A stretch of DNA of 13,503 nt from an uncultured Clostridia bacterium. Lineage in GTDB: Bacteria > Bacillota > Clostridia > UBA1381. Made by a program: the position numbers and the translations under genes. The notes under the pieces are model-generated. The model did no database searches. It saw only the letters and a list, made by a program, of their open reading frames with translations, and was not told where the DNA came from. Of this stretch, positions 7,508 to 13,185 are shown piece by piece (within the stretch, counting starts at the first letter, position 1; each line of letters opens with the position of its first letter). The stretch covers positions 1-13,503 of the forward strand of contig CAKSFY010000056.1 of NCBI GenBank assembly GCA_934454035.1. Reading direction: 5' to 3'.

Positions 7508-7538
7508 GCAACTGCAAGTTGCTTGCAATTTTATTGCA
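7508..7538. promoter_or_regulatory. Two adjacent inverted repeats after spoVAE and over the XRE promoter
   Basis: The first dyad is GCAACT (7508-7513) with AGTTGC (7517-7522) around a 3-base loop. The second is TGCAA (7524-7528) with TTGCA (7534-7538) around TTTTA, and it covers the -35 box of the XRE gene. The first could end spoVAE transcription weakly. The second sits where an autoregulatory operator would be expected. Confidence 0.4.
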
Positions 7539-7551
7539 TATGTGATAAAAT
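7523..7551 (+). promoter_or_regulatory. sigma-A promoter of the XRE/zinc-ribbon gene
   Basis: TTGCAA (7523-7528) is followed after 17 bases by TAAAAT (7546-7551). The predicted start is near 7558, just before the Shine-Dalgarno GAGGTGA (7559-7565), so the leader is very short. Confidence 0.65.
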
Positions 7552-7573
7552 AAATTCCGAGGTGATAAGTTAT

Positions 7574-8015
7574 ATGGATACAAAGGATATTTTGCATGAA
7601 TTAAGAACAAAAAAAAAGTCTTTCACAAGATGAACTGGCAGAAAAAGTTTTTGTTACCCGGCAGGCGGTATCACGGTGGGAAAACGGAGAAACCATACCG
7701 GGTACCGAAACACTGAAGTTACTTTCAAAGTTTTTTGACGTTTCAATCAATACTTTGTTAGGCTCTCCGAGACAGCTGATTTGCCAGTGCTGCGGAATTC
7801 CTCTTGACGACACGACAGTCAGCAAGGAAACGGACGGCAGTATTAATGAGGAATATTGCAAATGGTGCTACAACGGCGGAGAATTTAAATATTCAAGCAA
7901 AGAACAGCTGATTGATTTTTGCGTTGAGCATATGGCAAATGAAAATTGGCCGGCAGAACAGGTACGCGCACATATGGAAGCGGTGGTGCCTGAGCTCAGG
8001 CATTGGAAAAAGTAA
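7574..8015 (+). CDS. XRE-family HTH regulator with C-terminal zinc ribbon, frameshifted at an A9 tract
   Basis: A strong Shine-Dalgarno (GAGGTGA, 7559-7565) precedes ATG 7574, which opens MDTKDILHELRTKKK and then hits TGA at 7631. One base fewer in the nine-A run at 7609-7617 would restore a 146-residue protein. That protein has an XRE DNA-binding domain (LSQDELAEK, TRQAVSRWENGETIPGTETL, FFDVSINTLLG; about 15-62). A putative zinc ribbon follows, with CQCCGIPLDD and EEYCKWCYNGGEF (two CxxC pairs) and the usual FCVEHM...W tail. Everything after the tract stays in one frame up to the stop at 8013-8015. The downstream frame has a TAA at 7602 and no good start before the HTH. Options are a real +1 mutation, a sequencing error, or rescue by slippage. 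The target genes are unknown. Confidence 0.8.
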
Positions 8016-8067
8016 AAGCAATCCCCCGAAAAGGACATTAATCCGTCAATTTCGGGGGATTGCTTTT
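8014..8067. terminator. Perfect 18-bp inverted repeat, likely bidirectional terminator
   Basis: Arms 8014-8031 and 8050-8067 are perfectly complementary over 18 bp, with a GC-rich core (CCCCCG/CGGGGG) between A4 and T4 ends. The loop is 18 bases. It lies between the convergent XRE gene and the ylmC-like gene. The left arm starts within the XRE stop codon. The right arm encodes the last residues of the minus-strand gene. U-runs follow in both directions, longer on the minus strand. Confidence 0.85.
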
Positions 8068-8277
8068 CACCAATATAATTTCTTTGCTGATTGCGACTAT
8101 ATTTTCCCATGGTATCACATATTCGTGTCTTTTAAAAATCAAGAATTTTTTCGGCACAATTATCGATTCAATTTTTCCGCTTTCAAAATCTATATCCATA
8201 TCGTACACGAAGCCGAGACGCTCTGCCGTGCCGGCGTCTATGACTTCTCTTTTGCGAAGCTCTGAAGCGCTCATCAT
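8038..8277 (-). CDS. ylmC: YlmC/YmxH family sporulation protein (PRC-barrel)
   Basis: This is a small cytoplasmic protein of 79 residues, essentially one PRC-barrel beta domain. It matches the YlmC/YmxH family known from endospore formers: MSASELRKREVIDAGTAERLG (2-22), then VYDMDIDFESGKIESIIVP (24-42) and the closing EYVIPWENIVAISKEIILV (52-70). Its molecular function is unknown. Family members are associated with sporulation or lie near division genes. ATG 8277 is followed at once by a second ATG; the GGGG at about 8291-8288 is a weak Shine-Dalgarno for either. A TATAAT lies on the minus strand at 8312-8307 but has no good -35, so expression may need another sigma factor. The C-terminal tail NPPKLTD is encoded by the loop and right arm of the terminator stem. 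Confidence 0.88.
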   Translation of the reverse strand: MMSASELRKREVIDAGTAERLGFVYDMDIDFESGKIESIIVPKKFLIFKRHEYVIPWENIVAISKEIILVKSNPPKLTD

Positions 8278-8373
8278 ATAAATACCCCATTTCGGCGAAG
8301 ATTGATATTATATAATATTCATTACGGCACCCGATGATTACTGATAAGTTTGCGGAATATATGTAAAAAAATA

Positions 8374-8402
8374 TTGACATCGTAGCTTTTGTGATATATA
8401 AT
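8374..8402 (+). promoter_or_regulatory. Perfect consensus sigma-A promoter of the Xaa-Pro peptidase gene
   Basis: TTGACA (8374-8379), 17 bases, TATAAT (8397-8402): both hexamers and the spacing are exact consensus. The start is predicted near 8409, so the transcript would begin almost at the Shine-Dalgarno GGAGGAG (8410-8416). Confidence 0.85.
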
Positions 8403-8422
8403 TTTTTTCGGAGGAGATTTGA

Positions 8423-9463
8423 ATGAACAGACTTGAAATTTTAAAAGACGCTTTGCCGGACGGTGCTTGCTTTTATATTACAAGCAGAGCGAATATATTC
8501 TATTACAGCGGATTCACTTCCGAGGACGCCGCGCTTATTATAACCCGTGACAGGCAGATTCTCGCAACCGATTTAAGATATTTGGTTCAGGCAAAAACAC
8601 AAAGTCCCGGTTTTGAGATTTTTAATGTTGCAAACGGCAGTCCGATTAAGGCGGCAGCTCCAAAAAGAATCGGTTTTGAAAGCAATTATCTTACATATGC
8701 GGAGTTTAAAAAGCTTGAGACTTCAGCAGACGGAGCGGAACTTTTTGCTGCCGATAATGAAATTTCTTCACCGAGAAGAATAAAGGATGAGGGAGAAATA
8801 AAAAAAATTTTGGCGGCGGAGGCTCTCGGTGATGCAGCCTTTTCGTATGTACTTAATATTATTCATGCAGGAATGACCGAAAAGGAGGTCGCATACGAGA
8901 TAGAATCGTATATGCGTAAAAACGGAGCGAGCGGTACGAGTTTTGAAACGATAGTCGCGTCGGGGGTGCGTTCGGCACTTCCTCATGGGACAGCTTCCGA
9001 TAAAATAATTGAAAACGGCGACTTTGTGACTATGGATTTCGGCTGTGTGCTGGACGGGTATTGTTCCGACATGACCAGAACGGTGGTTATAGGCAGAGCA
9101 AGCGAAAGGCAAAAGGAAATTTACAATGTCGTGCTTTCTGCACAGAAAGCGGCAATAAAAGAAATATCAGCAGGCAAAAAGTGCAGCGATATTGACGCTG
9201 CCGCGAGGAAAATTATCGAAGATGCCGGTTACGGAAAATATTTCGGTCATGCTCTCGGTCACAGCGTGGGAATAGAAATTCACGAAATGCCCTGCTTTTC
9301 CCCTAAAAGTAAAGACTTGGCGGAAACCGGCAATGTAATAACGGTTGAACCGGGAATTTATATTGAGGGTTTCGGCGGCGTCAGAATAGAAGATGTTGTG
9401 GCAATATCGCCTAAATATGCAGCAAATCTAACAAAATCTGAAAAAGATTTAATAATTATTTAA
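8423..9463 (+). CDS. pepP: Xaa-Pro aminopeptidase/dipeptidase (M24B family)
   Basis: This cytoplasmic two-metal peptidase cleaves next to proline residues. The 346-residue protein has an N-terminal creatinase-like domain (about 1-115) and a C-terminal pita-bread domain. The five metal ligands are all visible: Asp205 in TMDFG, Asp216 in YCSDMTRT, His280 in GHALGHSVG, Glu309 in TVEPGIY and Glu323 in GVRIEDVV. His188 in ALPHGT is the usual substrate-site histidine. The ATG at 8423 has GGAGGAG six bases upstream. It is followed by efp after 71 bases that hold a separate promoter; peptidase plus efp is a common Bacillota gene order, with the Bacillus homologue called yqhT. Exact specificity (aminopeptidase P versus prolidase) cannot be read from sequence. 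Confidence 0.94.
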   Translation: MNRLEILKDALPDGACFYITSRANIFYYSGFTSEDAALIITRDRQILATDLRYLVQAKTQSPGFEIFNVANGSPIKAAAPKRIGFESNYLTYAEFKKLETSADGAELFAADNEISSPRRIKDEGEIKKILAAEALGDAAFSYVLNIIHAGMTEKEVAYEIESYMRKNGASGTSFETIVASGVRSALPHGTASDKIIENGDFVTMDFGCVLDGYCSDMTRTVVIGRASERQKEIYNVVLSAQKAAIKEISAGKKCSDIDAAARKIIEDAGYGKYFGHALGHSVGIEIHEMPCFSPKSKDLAETGNVITVEPGIYIEGFGGVRIEDVVAISPKYAANLTKSEKDLIII

Positions 9464-9470
9464 AAAAAAC

Positions 9471-9499
9471 TTGTAATTTTGGTAAAAATATATTACAAT
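9471..9499 (+). promoter_or_regulatory. sigma-A promoter of efp
   Basis: TTGTAA (9471-9476) is followed after 17 bases by TACAAT (9494-9499). A second TATAAT at 9499-9504 has no -35 at the right distance. The leader is about 29 bases and contains GGAGGA (9522-9527). Confidence 0.65.
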
Positions 9500-9534
9500 A
9501 TAATATGTAAATAAAATTAACGGAGGAAAATAAG

Positions 9535-10092
9535 ATGATATCAGCAGGAGATTTCAGAAACGGAAGAACATTTGAACTTGAGGGGAATGTTTTTCAAATA
9601 GTAGAATTTCAACATGTTAAGCCGGGTAAAGGTGCAGCCTTTGTAAGAACAAAGCTTAAAAATATTATTAACGGCGGTGTGGTTGAAAGAACTTTCAGAC
9701 CTACGGAAAAATTCGAGGAAGCTCATATCGACAGAAAGGATATGGCTTATTCATACGGTGATGACGATTTCTATCATTTTATGGACAATGAAACATTCGA
9801 TATGATTGACATTGCAAGATCGGAAATCGAGGAACAAATGAAATTTGTAAAAGAAAATGACGTTTGCCGCATAATGTCCTACAAGGGCAAAATTTTCGGC
9901 ATTGAGCCCCCGACATTTGTTGAGCTGGCTATTACCGAAACAGAGCCCGGATTCAAGGGCGACACGGCTACAGGTGCTACAAAGCCTGCTACATTGGAAA
10001 CAGGTGCAGTTATCCAGGTACCGCTTTTTGTAAATGATACAGACATAATCCGTGTCGATACAAGAACCGGTGAGTATATGGAAAGAGTTTAA
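9535..10092 (+). CDS. efp: Translation elongation factor P
   Basis: EF-P binds ribosomes stalled on polyproline stretches, between the P and E sites, and helps peptide bond formation. The 185 residues have the standard three beta-barrel domains. Domain I ends in the tip loop HVKPGKGAAFVRTKL, with the modifiable lysine at position 32, the site that carries 5-aminopentanol in Bacillus. Domain II spans about 66-128, and domain III begins near the EPGFKGDTATGATKPATLETG segment and ends VDTRTGEYMERV. No EpmA/EpmB-type modification genes are seen here. GGAGGA seven bases before the ATG makes the start firm. It follows the Xaa-Pro peptidase gene, which fits a shared theme of proline-containing peptides, and precedes the CD1247-type gene. 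Confidence 0.98.
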   Translation: MISAGDFRNGRTFELEGNVFQIVEFQHVKPGKGAAFVRTKLKNIINGGVVERTFRPTEKFEEAHIDRKDMAYSYGDDDFYHFMDNETFDMIDIARSEIEEQMKFVKENDVCRIMSYKGKIFGIEPPTFVELAITETEPGFKGDTATGATKPATLETGAVIQVPLFVNDTDIIRVDTRTGEYMERV

Positions 10093-10113
10093 TCGCGGAA
10101 AGGAATGAATGAT

Positions 10114-10584
10114 ATGGATAATATCACAAATAAAGTCGCATATCTTAAAGGCTTTGCAGATGCAATTGATCTTTCAAAGTGCGGAGATGAGGGCAAAATA
10201 CTTAAAAAGCTTATCGAAGCGGTTGATGATATGGCAAAGGCTCTTGACGATGTAATTGACGCTCATGACGAGCTTGAGGCAAAGGTTGACGAAATTGACG
10301 AGGATTTGGCTGACGTTGAGGAAATAATCTACGAAGATGATGACGACGAGGATTATGATGATGACGAAGACGACAGCGATGACTATGACTTCGATGATGA
10401 TGACGGATATTTTGAGATAGAATGTCCGAACTGCCACGAAGATGTTTTGGTTGACTTTGACTTGATTGATGAGGAACACGGCATTGTGTGCCCGAATTGC
10501 CACCAGGAAATCGAACTTGAGTTTGACTGTGACTGCGGAGACGACGATTGCGGCTGCGGTTGCCATCATGATGACGAACAGTAA
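10114..10584 (+). CDS. CD1247-type acidic protein with zinc ribbon and Cys-rich tail
   Basis: This small protein has no known function and belongs to the clostridial group with a CD1247-like N-terminal domain. Its start resembles NITNKVAYLKGFADAIDL, followed by a helical coiled-coil-like stretch (about 25-70). Next is a very acidic segment, mostly Asp/Glu (about 74-97), then a zinc ribbon with CPNC at 104-107 and CPNC at 126-129. The end carries five cysteines and two histidines (139-152). The open frame begins at 10105, but that ATG touches GGAAAGGA directly. ATG 10114 stands about ten bases from it and begins MDNITNKV, so I choose 10114 (156 residues). It is 21 bases after efp and is probably cotranscribed with it. 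Metal binding is inferred from the cysteine pairs. Confidence 0.85.
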   Translation: MDNITNKVAYLKGFADAIDLSKCGDEGKILKKLIEAVDDMAKALDDVIDAHDELEAKVDEIDEDLADVEEIIYEDDDDEDYDDDEDDSDDYDFDDDDGYFEIECPNCHEDVLVDFDLIDEEHGIVCPNCHQEIELEFDCDCGDDDCGCGCHHDDEQ

Positions 10585-10595
10585 TAAAAATTTAG

Positions 10596-10626
10596 AGGCG
10601 GTGTATAAAAAGTACACCGCCTTTTT
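10596..10626 (+). terminator. Rho-independent terminator after the efp operon
   Basis: A perfect 10-bp stem, AGGCGGTGTA (10596-10605) with TACACCGCCT (10613-10622), has a 7-base A-rich loop and is followed by a T-run to 10626. It closes the efp transcript 12 bases after the stop codon. Confidence 0.9.
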
Positions 10627-10641
10627 AGGGGATAGAAAAAA

Positions 10642-10704
10642 TGCTTCGGAACGCTCAAACCAAACACCGTCGGGGGTTTGGTGAGGGCGCAGCAAAAAGG
10701 CGTT
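10642..10704. other. Compact inverted-repeat element in the spacer before hemW
   Basis: CTCA (10654-10657) and CCAAAC (10660-10665) pair with GTTTGG (10676-10681) and TGAG (10682-10685), leaving only an AA bulge and a G-rich loop. An outer AACGC/GCGTT pair (10650-10654 with 10700-10704) may close it. The element is GC-richer than the surrounding spacer, is not followed by a T-run and lies after the efp terminator. It may be a dispersed intergenic repeat or a small structured RNA. I do not recognise a family. Confidence 0.35.
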
Positions 10705-10849
10705 GTAATATAATAAAAATCGAAAATTTTGAGATTTTTTTAAAAAAATCATTAAAATAGATTATTTTATATATATACTTTTCAAGTAATACATGCCTTT
10801 TTGCGTTCCGGACTTTTTTTACATCCCCTTTTTTGGGAGCTTGAGAATA

Positions 10850-11980
10850 ATGGATTATGGCTTATACATTCATATACCTTTTTGCGTAAAAAAATGCAAA
10901 TACTGTGATTTTATTTCGTTTGATAACAGAAATGACTATAAAGACGCTTATATCAGCGCACTGATAAATGAAATGAGTGAATATAAGGGCAGCTCCTGCG
11001 ACACTGTTTTTATAGGCGGAGGAACGCCGACTTCACTTGAAGATGAGGACTTAGAAAAACTTTTGCGTGCAGTTAATGATAACTTTGTTTTAAGCGGTGA
11101 CTGTGAATTTACTGCCGAAGCAAATCCCGGTACCGTAACAGAAAATAAACTTAAACTGATGCAAAAAAACGGTGTGAACAGGCTGAGTATAGGAGTCCAG
11201 TCCTTTGACGATTCGCTGTTAAAAAAAATAGGACGTATTCATACCGGCAGGGAGGCAGACAATACGATTGATTTGGCAAGAAAATGCGGTTTTGACAATA
11301 TCAGTATTGATCTTATGTTTGCACTTCCGGGGCAAAGTTTTGAAAGCTTTAGGGAAACTCTCTGCCATGCAAAGGCTAAAAAGCCGGAGCATATTTCCTG
11401 CTACAGTCTTATTTTGGAGGAAAATACACCGCTTTTTAAAGAATATGAATCGGGAGGTTTAATATTGCCGAGTGAGGATACAGAGCGGAATATGTATGAT
11501 TATGCCTGCGATTTTTTGGAAAAAAACGGTTATATGCAATATGAAATATCGAATTTTGCTGCTTCCGGAAGGGAATCAAGACATAATATAAAATACTGGC
11601 AATGCCGGGAATATATAGGCATTGGCTTGGCGGCACATTCATATTATAATGGGATGAGATATTCAAACACAAGCGACCTTTCGGCGTATTTGTCGGGAAA
11701 ATTTCATCGCGGTGATGAACAGATACTTTCGGTTGAAGATAAAGTAGAAGAATTTATGATAATGGGACTGCGAATGACAAACGGTGTGAGCAAAGAGGAG
11801 TTTAAAGACAGGTTCGGATTTGATATCTATTCTCTGTTCGGAAACAAAATAGAACGCTTTGCAAAGGGTGGCTTTATCGGTGAAAATGATGACCGTATTT
11901 TCCTGACGCATAAGGGTGTGGCGGTAAGTAATTCCGTAATGTGTGAATTTACCGACGTCAATATTAAAAAAATTGATTAA
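10850..11980 (+). CDS. hemW: Radical SAM protein HemW (heme chaperone, formerly coproporphyrinogen oxidase-like)
   Basis: HemW proteins bind a 4Fe-4S cluster, SAM and heme and are thought to insert heme into target enzymes; older annotations call them HemN-like oxidases. The cluster motif HIPFCVKKCKYCDF supplies Cys12, Cys16 and Cys19. GGGTPTSL (56-63) is the SAM-binding glycine motif, followed by EANPGT, RLSIGVQSFDD and ISIDLMFALPGQ, all typical. The C-terminal HemN_C-like domain ends near the stop. The frame is open from 10793, but that ATG lacks a Shine-Dalgarno and adds a hydrophobic stretch. ATG 10850 has GGGAG about ten bases upstream and gives the family's usual 376-residue protein. 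hemW directly before hrcA is a common Bacillota order. TATACT at 10774-10779 may be its -10, with a poor -35. Confidence 0.95.
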   Translation: MDYGLYIHIPFCVKKCKYCDFISFDNRNDYKDAYISALINEMSEYKGSSCDTVFIGGGTPTSLEDEDLEKLLRAVNDNFVLSGDCEFTAEANPGTVTENKLKLMQKNGVNRLSIGVQSFDDSLLKKIGRIHTGREADNTIDLARKCGFDNISIDLMFALPGQSFESFRETLCHAKAKKPEHISCYSLILEENTPLFKEYESGGLILPSEDTERNMYDYACDFLEKNGYMQYEISNFAASGRESRHNIKYWQCREYIGIGLAAHSYYNGMRYSNTSDLSAYLSGKFHRGDEQILSVEDKVEEFMIMGLRMTNGVSKEEFKDRFGFDIYSLFGNKIERFAKGGFIGENDDRIFLTHKGVAVSNSVMCEFTDVNIKKID

Positions 11981-12015
11981 AATTATGAATATTTTGTAAA
12001 AATGAAAATAAATAC

Positions 12016-12044
12016 TTGACAATCGGGTAAAATAGTGGTATCTT
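12016..12044 (+). promoter_or_regulatory. sigma-A promoter of hrcA
   Basis: TTGACA (12016-12021) is followed after 17 bases by TATCTT (12039-12044). A perfect TATAAT at 12044-12049 lies 22 bases from the same -35, too far for normal use. The CIRCE operator begins just downstream, as expected for a heat-shock promoter of this class. Confidence 0.7.
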
Positions 12045-12051
12045 ATAATTG

Positions 12052-12078
12052 TTAGCACTCAAGGGTGTTGAGTGCTAA
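12052..12078. promoter_or_regulatory. CIRCE element, operator for HrcA
   Basis: TTAGCACTC (12052-12060), nine bases, GAGTGCTAA (12070-12078) is the exact CIRCE consensus; one further base pair extends it on each side. It overlaps the predicted transcription start of hrcA, so HrcA should repress its own gene and release it on heat shock or protein misfolding. Confidence 0.98.
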
Positions 12079-12121
12079 CAGCAAAGACTGCAAAAGCTTG
12101 GATAAACTCGAGGTGAATGCA

Positions 12122-13183
12122 ATGGAATTGAGTGAGAGAAAACAAAAAATTCTTCAGGCAGTCATTGATGAATATTTGGGTACGGCAGAGCCGGTCGGCT
12201 CAAGAGTAATATCCAAAAAAAATGATTTGGGTCTTTCAAGTGCAACAATCAGAAATGAAATGGCTGACCTTGAGGGAATGGGATTTTTGCTTCAGCCGCA
12301 TACTTCGGCAGGCAGGATTCCGTCGGACAGCGGTTACAGATTTTATGTAAATTCGCTGATGAAGCGATATCAGGTCGGTGTGGAGGCGGTTGAAAAACTC
12401 GGAGCCGCATTGGAGGAAAAATCAAATCAGCTTGAGCATATTATCAGAAAAGCAGGGCTTGTTACATCGATGCTGACTAATTATATAACGGTGTTTACCA
12501 CTCCGGAGGCGGATTGCTCGAAAATAAGAAAATTCGACCTTGTAGCTTTAGGCGGCGGAAATGTAATGCTGATAATAGTTACGCAGGCAGGTGTGGTAAA
12601 AAATCAGATGATTCCTTTGGGTATTGATGATAAAACTACTCAAAAGCTTGCGGAAATTATTAATAAAAGGCTCACAGGACTGACGGCGAGTGAAATCGGT
12701 TTTGACGATATACGCAAAATCCAGGACGAGTCGGCGGAAAGACTCGGAATTGAACCGAAGGTACTTATCAAAATCATGAATTTTATTTATGAAGCGATTG
12801 AATCCTTTGATGAAACCCATGTATACGTTGAAAATACAAAGTCGCTTTTAAAATATCCGGAGTATAATAATCTGGAAAAAGCACAGAATATGATGGAGTT
12901 TTTGGAGGATGAAAAGAAGCTGAAACAGGTTATCCGCTCAGATGAATCGGATAAAGACGGTGTTCAGATTAAAATCGGCAAGGAAAATGAATTTGATGAG
13001 CTTAAAGAATGCAGTCTGGTAACGGTCGACTATTCTCTCGGTAATGAAAAACCGGCAGGAAAGATAGGAGTTATAGGTCCTAAGCGTATGGATTATGCAA
13101 AGGTTATTGCCAATCTTGACTGTATATCGAGTCATATAGATAAAATACTTTATAAATTATATGTAGGAGAAGGCGGTGGATAA
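12122..13183 (+). CDS. hrcA: Heat-inducible transcription repressor HrcA
   Basis: HrcA is a dimeric repressor that binds CIRCE and needs GroE chaperonin to stay active, so stress relieves repression. The chosen ATG gives 353 residues. The N-terminal winged helix-turn-helix (about 1-85) contains LSERKQKILQAVIDEYLGTA, EPVGSRVIS, LSSATIRNEMADLEGMGFL and the wing HTSAGRIPSDSGYRFYVN. A GAF-like dimerisation domain follows, with FDLVALGGGNVMLIIVTQAG and the C-terminal GKIGVIGPKRMDYAKVIANL. The frame is open from 12065, but that ATG lies inside CIRCE. ATG 12122 has GAGGTGA five bases upstream. It is preceded by hemW, as in many Bacillota. The expected grpE-dnaK-dnaJ genes do not follow; mutS starts two bases after the stop. 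Confidence 0.98.
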   Translation: MELSERKQKILQAVIDEYLGTAEPVGSRVISKKNDLGLSSATIRNEMADLEGMGFLLQPHTSAGRIPSDSGYRFYVNSLMKRYQVGVEAVEKLGAALEEKSNQLEHIIRKAGLVTSMLTNYITVFTTPEADCSKIRKFDLVALGGGNVMLIIVTQAGVVKNQMIPLGIDDKTTQKLAEIINKRLTGLTASEIGFDDIRKIQDESAERLGIEPKVLIKIMNFIYEAIESFDETHVYVENTKSLLKYPEYNNLEKAQNMMEFLEDEKKLKQVIRSDESDKDGVQIKIGKENEFDELKECSLVTVDYSLGNEKPAGKIGVIGPKRMDYAKVIANLDCISSHIDKILYKLYVGEGGG

Positions 13184-13185
13184 TA

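Noticed and set aside
7609..7618. dnaX-like programmed -1 frameshift on the A-run followed by G
   Set aside because: Restoring the HTH frame needs a +1 shift (or loss of one A); a -1 shift leads into a third frame that soon stops.
7755..8015. TTG-started 86-residue zinc-ribbon protein as a separate gene
   Set aside because: The frame carries an intact HTH immediately upstream back to the A9 tract, and no Shine-Dalgarno precedes the TTG; it is better read as the second half of the frameshifted XRE gene.
10654..10685. Stem before hemW as a second terminator
   Set aside because: No T-run follows on either strand, and a strong terminator already ends the operon at 10596-10626.
10174..10752. 192-residue minus-strand open frame with hydrophobic stretches
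   Set aside because: It is the antisense of the Asp-rich CD1247-type gene (GAT/GAC read backward as Ile/Val codons) extended through a terminator; its membrane-like look is an artefact.
12044..12049. Perfect TATAAT as the -10 box of hrcA
   Set aside because: It lies 22 bases from TTGACA and no alternative -35 is present; TATCTT at 12039-12044 has the correct 17-base spacing.
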